32,913 nucleotides of DNA from CAG-390 sp045633005 (lineage in GTDB: Bacteria; Bacillota; Clostridia; Oscillospirales; CAG-272). The notes under the pieces were generated by a model. That model did not search any database and had not been told where the DNA came from. It worked only from the letters and a program-made list of their open reading frames with translations. Position 1 is the stretch's first letter; each line of letters starts with the position of its first letter. Of the stretch, positions 23,868 to 30,406 are shown piece by piece. The position numbers and the translations under genes are program-made. The DNA is taken from contig JAZQXT010000044.1 of assembly GCA_045633005.1 (NCBI GenBank), forward strand, positions 1-32,913, read 5' to 3'.

Positions 23868-25114
23868 TCTATCTCCGTGTGTTTTTTAGTTATTTGCGTT
23901 ATCGTAGCCCGTGCCTCGCCGTCGGAAAGCGTAATCCCCGCCTCCTGACCTACGGAAAGTTCCGAGACGGAGCTTACCACTCCGTCGTCGCCTCGGACAA
24001 CGGCGTAGCCGCGCGAGATGACCTTTAGCGGACTCATCGCGTCAAGCTTTGATGCCGCCCTCGCGAGATTTGCGGACGAAGCCTCTACTATTTTTTCATA
24101 TCCGTTATCAAGCTTTTCGGCAAATCTTGAAACGGTGTCAAGGCGTATATCAAGCAGAGTTTGCGGTGAACGCAGAACTCTTGCCGCCGCAAGCGTATCA
24201 AGACGCTTTTCGTAATGCTCAATGCGGCTCGACATAATGCTCGTGCATCGTGCGGTGACGTTTGCGAGCTTTCGCAAAAGCTCAGCTCTGTCGGGAACGG
24301 CAAGCTCTGCCGCCGCCGACGGAGTGGGCGCGCGAAGGTCGCTGACGAAATCCGTTATAGTAAAATCAGTTTCGTGACCGACCGCGCTTATAATTGGGAT
24401 CGAGGACGCGGCAACCGCTCTTGCAAGTCCTTCGTCGTTAAAGGCGCTCAGATCCTCGCCCGATCCGCCGCCGCGACCTATAATTATAACGTCGGGGGCG
24501 GGTGTTGTGTGAAAGTTTTTTGGATCGTTAAAAAATCTTACTCCGTCAGCTACGCTCTTGGCGGCGGACACGCCCTGAACGAGCGCGGGATATATCAGTA
24601 CGCTCGCAACGGGATATCTGCGCGACAAAACGTTCATAATATCTCTTATTGCCGCGCCCGTTGACGAGGTAACGACTCCCACGGTGCTCGGAAATTTCGG
24701 AAGCGGCTTTTTTCTCGATTGATCGAAAAGCCCCTCCGCCTCAAGCTTCTTTTTCAACAGCTCAAAGGCGATATATTGGTCTCCTATTCCGTCGGGTATC
24801 ATATTTGAAACGTATATCTGATACGCGCCGTCGCGCGGATATACGGACACCCTGCCGTAAAGCGTTACGGTCATTCCGTTTTCGGGCGAAAACTTCAATT
24901 TTGCCGCGGACGACGCGAACATCACGCAACGGATAAGAGATTCGTTATCCTTGAGCGAAAAATAAAGATGACCCGTGGAATAGTGATTTTTAAAATTTGA
25001 TATCTCGCCGCAGACCGAAACGGCAGACAGTACGTCGTCGGTATCAAAAAGAGTTTTGACGTAGTTATTAAGCTGTGTGACCGTCAACGCGGCGTTTCTT
25101 GCTTCATAAGCCAT
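23864..25114 (-). CDS. xseA: Exodeoxyribonuclease VII large subunit
   Basis: The catalytic subunit of exonuclease VII. The product of 416 residues has an N-terminal OB-fold (LTVTQLNNYVKTLFDTDD through VCGEISNFKNHYSTGHLYFSLKD), then the catalytic domain with GVVTSSTGAAIRDI, VIIIGRGGGSGEDLSAFNDEGLARAVA and ISAVGHETDFTITDFVSDLRAPTPSAAAEL. A coiled-coil-like region follows, and the C-terminal VISRGYAVVRGDDG block ends the protein. The open frame reaches 25204, but that part lies inside the upstream Kae1-like gene and does not resemble XseA, so I start at MAYEARNAALTVTQL; the ribosome site there is weak, which fits coupling to the overlapping upstream gene. xseB follows with a 4-nt overlap. Confidence 0.95.
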   Translation of the reverse strand: MAYEARNAALTVTQLNNYVKTLFDTDDVLSAVSVCGEISNFKNHYSTGHLYFSLKDNESLIRCVMFASSAAKLKFSPENGMTVTLYGRVSVYPRDGAYQIYVSNMIPDGIGDQYIAFELLKKKLEAEGLFDQSRKKPLPKFPSTVGVVTSSTGAAIRDIMNVLSRRYPVASVLIYPALVQGVSAAKSVADGVRFFNDPKNFHTTPAPDVIIIGRGGGSGEDLSAFNDEGLARAVAASSIPIISAVGHETDFTITDFVSDLRAPTPSAAAELAVPDRAELLRKLANVTARCTSIMSSRIEHYEKRLDTLAAARVLRSPQTLLDIRLDTVSRFAEKLDNGYEKIVEASSANLARAASKLDAMSPLKVISRGYAVVRGDDGVVSSVSELSVGQEAGITLSDGEARATITQITKKHTEIE

Positions 25115-26051
25115 TTTCGTAAATATATTTTTTTCTCGCAAGCAGAGCCGTTCCGACTGCGTTGTCGGACGAATACTCTGGCTTGGTAAAATAACAGTTG
25201 CCAAGACTTGAAAGTCGGCTTTGAATTATTTTATTGCTCATAACTCCGCCCGCCCATACTATCGGCAGATCTCCGCACTGCTCGCGAGCGTTTTGCGCAA
25301 GCTTTGAAAAGGTTTTGGAGAGAAAGGCGAAAACGTAGGCGCAGACGGCTTCGGGCGCTTCTCCGCCGCTTATCAGCTTTTCCGCATTATTTTCAAGCCC
25401 CGAAAGGTTGCATTCAAGTCCCCTGACCGAGGTCTTTAAGGGTGCCACTTTCCCGTCGAATGCCTCTGCCGCCTTTTCCATCGCGGGACCGCACGGAAAA
25501 GCGTATCCGAGGCGAACGCCGACTCTGTCGACCGCCTGACCCGCGTTGAGATCGGACGTTCCGCCGACGAGTTGCACGTCAAGGTCAGTTGCGTTAAGCG
25601 TGACCTTAAGTATCTCCGTAGTGCCGCCCGAAACGTGAAACGCAAGGAAAGACTCCTTTACGTCATCTATCGCGCCCGACGTGGAATAAGCCGCCATAAT
25701 ATGCCCTTGCTGATGCGAAAACTTATAAAGCGGTGCGGCACAGCCCGCACAAAGCGCTTCAGCGGCGGCGACACCCGTGAGAAAGCACGGCATATAGGAG
25801 CCCTCGTTATTTCGCGGTTGCGAGGAAACTCCCACGGCACAAACGCGCCTATCCGCGATAAGCGCGGAAAGCTCGTTCATAAGCGAGGGGAGATTTTTAA
25901 CGTGTGCGAAAACGGCGTCCGATTGGCGCAAGCCGCGCTCGCCGTCCTTTACGGGAAGCGGGCGCTTCAAGTTAGCCACGATATTTCCGTCAATATCGCA
26001 AACGGCAACGGAAGTGGTGTAATTGCTGGTATCAATACCGCAAAAAAGCAT
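25104..26051 (-). CDS. Kae1/TsaD-like ASKHA-fold protein (TsaD paralogue)
   Basis: Its closest relatives are the Kae1/TsaD proteins that make the t6A tRNA modification. It keeps the N-terminal phosphate loop GIDTSNYTTSVAV, the metal-binding His pair in FSHQQGHIMAAY (His113, His117), FHVSGGTTEILKV and a GGVMSNKII block near the end. At 315 residues it is shorter than true TsaD (about 335-345). The TsaD metal motif HLEGH is HQQGH here, and the GETLDDAAGEAFDK block reads GGTSDLNAGQAVDRV. I therefore call it a paralogue, of a type seen beside nusB and xseA in Clostridia, probably distinct from the housekeeping TsaD. Its function is unknown. Its start shares one base with the nusB stop (TGATG) and its end overlaps xseA by 11 nt. 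Confidence 0.82.
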   Translation of the reverse strand: MLFCGIDTSNYTTSVAVCDIDGNIVANLKRPLPVKDGERGLRQSDAVFAHVKNLPSLMNELSALIADRRVCAVGVSSQPRNNEGSYMPCFLTGVAAAEALCAGCAAPLYKFSHQQGHIMAAYSTSGAIDDVKESFLAFHVSGGTTEILKVTLNATDLDVQLVGGTSDLNAGQAVDRVGVRLGYAFPCGPAMEKAAEAFDGKVAPLKTSVRGLECNLSGLENNAEKLISGGEAPEAVCAYVFAFLSKTFSKLAQNAREQCGDLPIVWAGGVMSNKIIQSRLSSLGNCYFTKPEYSSDNAVGTALLARKKYIYENGL

Positions 26052-26467
26052 CAGGCGTTCTCCTCTGCCTTTTTGGCTCTCATTACGGAATTAAGCACGC
26101 CGTTTACGAAGGAACGAGCCTTGTCCGCGTCGTCAAAGCGCTTTACAAGCTCGATAGCCTCGTTAAGCGAAACGTTATCGGGAACGTCGTCGCGGAAATA
26201 CATCTCGTACACCGACAGACGCATTATTGCGCGGGATACGGGAGATATTCTCGATATCTTCCAGCCGCGTGAATATTTCTCGATAAGCTCGTCGCAAAAC
26301 GGCATTTTTTCGATAGCACCGAAATACGTGCTTCTTACGTACTCGTCAGCCTCAAGACTGCGGAACTCAACCGCCCCGTCGAATACCTCCTCGGGAGTTG
26401 CGTCCTTTCTGAAATCCTTCTCAAACAAAAGAGAGAAAACGGCTTCTCTTGCTTCTTTTCTTGTCAT
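26051..26467 (-). CDS. nusB: Transcription antitermination factor NusB
   Basis: NusB binds boxA RNA with NusE/S10 in rRNA antitermination complexes. The 138-residue protein has the family's N-terminal MTRKEAREAVFSLLFEKDF and the C-terminal blocks ISPVSRAIMRLSVYEMYF, VSLNEAIELVKRFDDADKARSFVNGVLNSV. Two in-frame ATGs lie 6 nt apart (26473 and 26467). I prefer the second, since AAGGA ends about 7 nt before it and abuts the first. It is the first gene of the twelve-gene run and is preceded by a clear promoter, with a short leader hairpin. Confidence 0.95.
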   Translation of the reverse strand: MTRKEAREAVFSLLFEKDFRKDATPEEVFDGAVEFRSLEADEYVRSTYFGAIEKMPFCDELIEKYSRGWKISRISPVSRAIMRLSVYEMYFRDDVPDNVSLNEAIELVKRFDDADKARSFVNGVLNSVMRAKKAEENA

Positions 26468-26484
26468 TTGCATTTCCTTTCAAC

Positions 26485-26504
26485 GCCAATAGGCTCGCTA
26501 TGGC
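26485..26504 (-). other. Short hairpin in the nusB leader
   Basis: In the nusB 5' leader GCCATAG (26498-26504) can pair with CTATTGGC (26485-26492), leaving one bulged base and a 5-nt loop. It sits about 10 nt before the ribosome site. It is too short to be a terminator (no T-run) and may be chance; an effect on translation is possible. Confidence 0.3.
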
Positions 26505-26525
26505 ATATAAACCCATAATATATTT

Positions 26526-26553
26526 ATTATACCTCTTTTATTCAAAAAGTCAA
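26526..26553 (-). promoter_or_regulatory. Promoter of the nusB-to-flippase run
   Basis: On the minus strand TTGACT (26548-26553) and a perfect TATAAT (26526-26531) are separated by 16 nt. The start would be near 26519, giving a leader of about 50 nt. No other promoter is evident within the following 11 kb of tightly spaced genes. Confidence 0.82.
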
Positions 26554-26560
26554 CACATAT

Positions 26561-26599
26561 AATGAATATTTCTTGAAATATTCACTCAAAATATTCATT
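26561..26599. repeat. Nested inverted repeats between divergent promoters
   Basis: AATGAATATTT (26561-26571) and AAATATTCATT (26589-26599) are perfect inverted repeats. Nested in the left half is GAATATTTC-TT-GAAATATTC (26564-26583), also perfect. The element lies between the -35 of the nusB promoter and the -35 of the plus-strand promoter at 26613. It therefore looks like an operator with three half-sites; it could also be AT-rich chance symmetry. Confidence 0.5.
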
Positions 26600-26612
26600 T
26601 TTTCGTTTCATA

Positions 26613-26641
26613 TTGCTTTTTGTCGTTTTTTATGGTAAACT
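26613..26641 (+). promoter_or_regulatory. Possible promoter of the small membrane protein gene
   Basis: TTGCTT (26613-26618) and TAAACT (26636-26641) are spaced by 17 nt with TGG just before the -10 (extended -10). Both hexamers are imperfect. It lies 31 nt upstream of the start codon and is the only candidate upstream of it. Confidence 0.5.
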
Positions 26642-26672
26642 GTCTTTCAGAAAATCAATTTTGGAGAACGCT

Positions 26673-27065
26673 ATGATCAAAAAAATACTCACCAAAGCTT
26701 GTATATATTTTTCAGCAATCTGCGGCGCGTACGCCTTCGCTATGCTTGCCTTTCACGGCGCGGAGGGCGGACTCGGCGCGCTTCGCGTGATGCTCTTTAT
26801 TCCCTTTTGTCTCGCATTCGGCGCGGCGTCGGTGCAGCTTACGGATGCGCAGTACGACAAGGCGTACCGCAGGCTTTTGCACGCACTTCTGACAGTTGGC
26901 GGCGCGATACTTTTTCTTCTGCTCCCCGCAGGACTTAAGGGCTCGCAAAACCTAACGGGCGGCGTGCTGATCCTCGTCGGATACATAATTGTAGTCGCCA
27001 TTTCCTCGCTCTTCAAAAAGCGCGTTTCAAAGGCACTCGAAGAGGACAAAAAATACAGAAAATAA
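26673..27065 (+). CDS. Small four-helix membrane protein, function unknown
   Basis: The only plus-strand gene in the window. From the ATG at 26673, with GGAGA 6-7 nt upstream, it encodes 130 residues. The frame is open a further 20 codons upstream, but that part has no ribosome site. Four hydrophobic segments are visible at about 10-27, 36-54, 68-86 and 95-113. A short polar hairpin (LTDAQYDKAYRR) joins helices 2 and 3, and the tail is strongly charged (KKRVSKALEEDKKYRK), giving both ends in the cytosol by the positive-inside rule. Size and helix pattern are reminiscent of the DUF3021 group, but I cannot confirm membership. It is divergent from nusB across a region with inverted repeats and convergent with the XRE gene, with a shared palindrome between their 3' ends. 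Confidence 0.75.
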   Translation: MIKKILTKACIYFSAICGAYAFAMLAFHGAEGGLGALRVMLFIPFCLAFGAASVQLTDAQYDKAYRRLLHALLTVGGAILFLLLPAGLKGSQNLTGGVLILVGYIIVVAISSLFKKRVSKALEEDKKYRK

Positions 27066-27082
27066 ACGCTTAAATGAAAACC

Positions 27083-27109
27083 GCCGAGAGCGATTTTGTC
27101 GCTCTCGGC
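27083..27109. repeat. Dispersed palindrome, copy 1 (3' ends of the membrane protein and XRE genes)
   Basis: GCCGAGAGCGA (27083-27093), loop TTTTG, TCGCTCTCGGC (27099-27109): an 11-bp perfect stem. It lies between two convergent genes, 17 nt past one stop and 11 nt past the other. On the minus strand a TTTTCATTT run follows, so it can serve as a terminator for the XRE gene. The core is shared with three other places in the right-hand 6 kb. Confidence 0.88.
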
Positions 27110-27120
27110 AGCATTTGCTA

Positions 27121-27351
27121 CTATTGTTTTTTATTTATGCCCGTGGGGCGCTCGGCGGCATCACCGAACAGCTCGTCGATGGAAACGCCAAAAAGCCCCG
27201 CTATTTCGGGAAGAAGCGCAACGTCGGGTATACACATATTATTTTCCCATTTTGAAACGGCTTGAGCAGTTACGCCTAATTTGTCTGCAAGCTGACATTG
27301 AGTCAAATCCGAGCGTCTGCGCAAGCGTCTTATGTTTTTTCCTATGTTCAT
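27121..27351 (-). CDS. Small XRE-family DNA-binding regulator
   Basis: The 76-residue protein is little more than one Cro/C1-type helix-turn-helix domain. NIGKNIRRLRRRSDLTQCQLADKLGVTAQAVSKWENNMCIPDVALLPEIAGLFGVSIDELF contains the family's Q-x-x-A, recognition helix AQAVSKWE and IPD-x-x-x-L-P pattern. The remaining tail (GDAAERPTGINKKQ) is too short for a sensor domain, so any signal must come through a partner or through its own level. A strong AAGGAG site precedes the ATG. Its promoter is back-to-back with a plus-strand promoter that reads into a hairpin with a T-run, so the likely targets are itself and that divergent unit. It ends 11 nt before palindrome copy 1. Confidence 0.9.
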   Translation of the reverse strand: MNIGKNIRRLRRRSDLTQCQLADKLGVTAQAVSKWENNMCIPDVALLPEIAGLFGVSIDELFGDAAERPTGINKKQ

Positions 27352-27392
27352 CCTTCGTTCTCCTTATTTCGTGCAAATTTTGAGAGGGTCTT

Positions 27393-27421
27393 ATTATAGC
27401 ACAGTAAAAATACAAATACAA
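27393..27421 (-). promoter_or_regulatory. Promoter of the XRE gene
   Basis: On the minus strand TTGTAT (27416-27421) and TATAAT (27393-27398) are separated by 17 nt, with TGC directly before the -10 (extended -10). It is back-to-back with the plus-strand promoter at 27425; only three bases separate the two -35 boxes, so one bound regulator could affect both. Confidence 0.75.
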
Positions 27422-27424
27422 GAC

Positions 27425-27453
27425 TTGACTTTTTTGCGTTTTTGTGGTATAAT
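27425..27453 (+). promoter_or_regulatory. Strong plus-strand promoter reading into a hairpin
   Basis: TTGACT (27425-27430), a 17-nt spacer and a perfect TATAAT (27448-27453) preceded by TGG (extended -10). By consensus this is among the best promoters in the window. No gene follows on the plus strand; the predicted transcript runs into the hairpin at 27466-27506 almost at once. Confidence 0.8.
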
Positions 27454-27459
27454 ATATGT

Positions 27460-27512
27460 GTAAGGAAATACCGCCGAGAGTGATTTTATCGCTCTCGGCG
27501 GTATTTTTTATC
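27460..27512 (+). ncRNA. Candidate short hairpin RNA (about 50 nt), or promoter-terminator unit
   Basis: From the expected start near 27460 the plus strand gives a short single-stranded lead (GUGUAAGG), then a very stable stem-loop ending in a run of six T. The sequence has everything for a discrete small RNA and leaves no room for a protein. The opposite strand is the 3' end of the MutS-like gene (stop at 27511), so the RNA would be antisense to the tail of that transcript. It could alternatively be a terminator serving the other strand with a fortuitous promoter. Confidence 0.5.
27466..27506. repeat. Dispersed palindrome, copy 2 (after the MutS-like gene)
   Basis: AAATACCGCCGAGAGTGA (27466-27483), loop TTTTA, TCGCTCTCGGCGGTATTT (27489-27506): the longest copy, an 18-bp stem with one T-G pair. 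On the plus strand it runs into TATTTTTTATC, a good terminator tail; on the minus strand only TATTTCC follows. It starts 4 nt past the stop of the MutS-like gene. Confidence 0.9.
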
Positions 27513-28968
27513 AATTTATTTTGTATCCATCCGAAGTATGCAGAATGGTTGCTTCGTTGTTATCAAACATTTCTTCAAGTTGCCGCAGATGGGACACTAA
27601 TATCCAGCGGATATTGAGAGCTGAAAAATGCTTCAATAGGTGATACAGACCTTCTGCGCCTTCGGCGTAAGCGGTGCTTTGGAAGGTTTCGTTGAGGAAC
27701 ACAAGAGAGCCTTCTTTTAAAGTATCTACCATTTCGGCAAGCTCGCGCACCTCTTGCTCGAAGCGTCCTGCGTCGTTGCCCTCGCAGAACTCCTTTTCCG
27801 CCTCCGAAAACTCCGTTGCAAGCTGTGAAAACGGCGTGATCTCCGCGCTTTCGCACGGAATGGGCAATCCCGCTTGCGCGAGGATCTGCATTGTGCCGAT
27901 TGAACGCAGATAGACCGTTTTACCGCTTCCGTTGCCGCCAAACACCAAGAGTCCACCGTCTTGCCCAAGTGAGAAATCGTTGGGGACAACGTCGGACGGG
28001 TTTGCTTTTGTCATTAACAGATAAAGGTCATATAGATTTTTGACTTTTACGCTGTTATCCTCCGAAAACGTCGGATAGCAGATCTGCACTTTCTTTTCCG
28101 ACAACGCATTTATATATTTGATCGCGACCTCGTAAAAGACAAGCTCTTGACCGACTCCGTCGAATTTTTCAAATATCTGCTCGGATATCTTTGCAAACGC
28201 GCCCGAAAGCTCGGATAGCGCCGTGGCGGCAAGCTGTCCGTAGAAGTCGTCATTCGTCGGGCTTACGCGCTGGCAAGGATACGCGGCTTCTTCCGCTTTT
28301 TTGAATAGCGAAAATCCTTTCTTTTTAAGGTCGGGGTCGCTGACGCGAATATATTTGTGGTCGACAAGCTCGTAGCTCTCAATACGCCCCTCGTCATTCA
28401 ATGAAAAGCGAAAATCCCAAAATCCGCTTGAACTGAATTTTTCGTACTTCGTGCAGAAGGTAAGAAGCCTTGAAAAATCGTTTTTTTCGTATATTTCCTT
28501 GCACGCGGAACGAAAATCTTTGAGCCCACGCGAGCGCAGATCGAATCTTTCCAAAAGCTCGCCGTACGCCTTTATGAAAAGCAAGGCGCGCTTGAGGCAA
28601 AGCGCTCTTGTTTGCAGAATATTTTTTAGCGCATCGGTTGACGTTGTTCCCGTCGCGTTCATCCTATATTCGCCCTTGCCCGCCGTTTTTTGTGCGATAC
28701 GCAATTCCTCAAATCGCGCAGATAGAGACGCAAGCTGTTCAAGCAGAACGGGATTGTTTTCAAAGTCCCTTACGAGCTCCTGACGGTACAGAATTTCGTT
28801 TTTATCATCGGTCAGGTCTGACAACACGGAGAGAAAATATTCGCGCTTATTTACGTCGGCACAAATATGCGAGAAGGAACGGTCAAGCGAAAGGTGATAC
28901 AGAATTCTGTCGGAGAGAGCTTCGGCATTGGAAATTCGATCGCTCAAATGCAAAACACTAATTGCCAT
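27511..28968 (-). CDS. MutS-like ATPase A (lever and ATPase regions only; Walker B Asn-Glu)
   Basis: A 485-residue member of the MutS superfamily. The C-terminal third is the MutS-type ABC ATPase: Walker A GGNGSGKT at 344-351, a Q-loop-like region, Walker B LVFLNETFQSTAY at 422-434, and WILVSHLRQL at the MutS H-motif position. The N-terminal 330 residues look like the helical lever/clamp part. There is no N-terminal mismatch-binding domain, so this is not housekeeping MutS, and no Smr nuclease or KH part, so it is not MutS2. The Walker B aspartate is Asn426; Glu427 is kept. The ATG overlaps the end of a second MutS-like gene by 11 nt. Two-gene pairs of this kind occur in some Firmicutes as uncharacterised MutS-related proteins. 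Function unknown. Confidence 0.85.
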   Translation of the reverse strand: MAISVLHLSDRISNAEALSDRILYHLSLDRSFSHICADVNKREYFLSVLSDLTDDKNEILYRQELVRDFENNPVLLEQLASLSARFEELRIAQKTAGKGEYRMNATGTTSTDALKNILQTRALCLKRALLFIKAYGELLERFDLRSRGLKDFRSACKEIYEKNDFSRLLTFCTKYEKFSSSGFWDFRFSLNDEGRIESYELVDHKYIRVSDPDLKKKGFSLFKKAEEAAYPCQRVSPTNDDFYGQLAATALSELSGAFAKISEQIFEKFDGVGQELVFYEVAIKYINALSEKKVQICYPTFSEDNSVKVKNLYDLYLLMTKANPSDVVPNDFSLGQDGGLLVFGGNGSGKTVYLRSIGTMQILAQAGLPIPCESAEITPFSQLATEFSEAEKEFCEGNDAGRFEQEVRELAEMVDTLKEGSLVFLNETFQSTAYAEGAEGLYHLLKHFSALNIRWILVSHLRQLEEMFDNNEATILHTSDGYKIN

Positions 28969-30406
28969 TTCTACCCCTCCTTGCCATCAAAGAGTCTTTA
29001 TCAAGACGATATTTTTTGAGAATATCTGCCGCATACGATGATGCGCTTCCCTTTGACCTTACGATGCGGAAGGTGCGTTTGTTGGCATCCGCAAAATCGA
29101 CCTGCGCCGAGAGGACGGGATGATCAAGCGTCATTACCTCGTGAAAATGCGTAACGTACAGACCAAAGAAATTGCTTTCTTTGATCTTTTCAACGGTGTC
29201 GGTTAGCAGATCAAAGCCGCGCTTTTCGTCAGCTCCGCTGTAGGTTTCGTTGAAAAACACAAACGCGCTCTTTCCCCTTGCCGCATCAAGCATTTTCTCG
29301 GTGCGCCCTCTTTCCTCGTCAAGTCTGCCCGTGTTGTCAAATCGCTCGTCTTTTGGAAAATGAGAAAGGACGATATCGAAGGGATATATTTCCGCTTCCC
29401 TTGCAAATACGGGACAGCCTGCAAGGAATAATACCAGATTAACGCCAAGTGCGCGGAGATACGTCGTTTTTCCGCCGCCGTTTGCGCCAAGCAAAAAGAG
29501 GAAAGGCTCGTTTTCGGTAAAATCCGCATCGTTCGGAACGATGCTTTCGCAGTTCTTCGCCAAAAGAGAAACGTCATAAAGCTCTTTGGATACGTACATC
29601 GGCACTTTTGCAATTTTTGCAATAACGTGCGGCACGCCTATCTTGGCGGCGCGTTGCGTTAAAGCGTTTATCTCCAAAAAGAATTTGATCTCGGAAATAT
29701 ACGCGGTGGGCGCGTAAAAATCAACGTCGGCGTATTTTGCGATCTCAGCTTCGATCTGCGAAGCCTCGTCGACATAAAGGCGGCATATCGTGTCCGACAA
29801 GGAATGATTGATTTTGGTATTCTGCACCTTCTTTTTAGGAACGGCAAAGCCGAGGCTTTCGGCGCACTCGGAAATGCTGTCAAATTCGCTTACGGCATCA
29901 TAGTCGGGCGTGAGCCAATTCTTATCGGAAAACGACAAAAAACCTGCGTTCATTTTTTGAAGCAGGATTCTTATTTTACGCGCCGAATCCGTCATTTCGG
30001 AAAGTAGCTTTTGCTTTTCCTCGGATGAAAAATACTCCGCCACGTCGGCAAACAGGCTTCCCATACCGCGCATTGAAGCCAAGGCTTCGCACGAAGCGAT
30101 ATAGGATTCAAGCACTTCTGCTTGGCGGTGATATGTATCAAGCGGAAGCTTTGCATCCTTGCATACAAGCAACGCCCTCTCGGTTGCGCACAAAGCAGAA
30201 AGCGTATTCTCCAGACGTGCCGCGTTCTCGCTTTTATCAAGCAGAAGGAACAGCTCGTTGCGGCGTACGATCTCGTCAGACTCGCAAGGATGCTGTAATA
30301 CGGCAATCGCTTGTGCGCTTAAAAGCTTATCGAGCTGAAGATCCGAAAAAAGCGATCTCGGCAAATCGGTATTGCGGTTATTCAGCAATCGCGGTGCGTT
30401 CATCAT
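28958..30406 (-). CDS. MutS-like ATPase B (lever and ATPase regions only; Walker B Asn-Glu)
   Basis: A 482-residue relative of the downstream MutS-like protein, with the same layout. Helical N-terminal 300 residues are followed by Walker A GANGGGKT at 307-314, Walker B FVFFNETYSGADE at 382-394 with Asn386-Glu387, the MutS H-motif VTHFHEV at 418-424, and SSYAADIL near the end, matching the SYGIxVA-type helix of MutS. The frame is open 56 codons upstream inside the neighbouring gene, but I start at 30406, where GGAG lies about 9 nt upstream and the start overlaps the previous stop (ATGATG/TGA). No mismatch-recognition domain is present. The two ATPases likely pair as a heterodimer, by analogy with MutS dimers. 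That is inference from tandem order, near-equal length and the shared Asn. Confidence 0.85.
   Translation of the reverse strand: MMNAPRLLNNRNTDLPRSLFSDLQLDKLLSAQAIAVLQHPCESDEIVRRNELFLLLDKSENAARLENTLSALCATERALLVCKDAKLPLDTYHRQAEVLESYIASCEALASMRGMGSLFADVAEYFSSEEKQKLLSEMTDSARKIRILLQKMNAGFLSFSDKNWLTPDYDAVSEFDSISECAESLGFAVPKKKVQNTKINHSLSDTICRLYVDEASQIEAEIAKYADVDFYAPTAYISEIKFFLEINALTQRAAKIGVPHVIAKIAKVPMYVSKELYDVSLLAKNCESIVPNDADFTENEPFLFLLGANGGGKTTYLRALGVNLVLFLAGCPVFAREAEIYPFDIVLSHFPKDERFDNTGRLDEERGRTEKMLDAARGKSAFVFFNETYSGADEKRGFDLLTDTVEKIKESNFFGLYVTHFHEVMTLDHPVLSAQVDFADANKRTFRIVRSKGSASSYAADILKKYRLDKDSLMARRGRNGN

Noticed and set aside
26613..26672. A start for the four-helix membrane protein 20 codons upstream
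   Set aside because: That start coincides with the probable promoter and has no ribosome site; the ATG at 26673 has GGAGA at proper spacing.
27511..30406. The two MutS-like genes as housekeeping mutS or mutS2
   Set aside because: No mismatch-binding N-terminal domain and no Smr or KH region; both are about 480 residues, while MutS is about 850 and MutS2 about 780.
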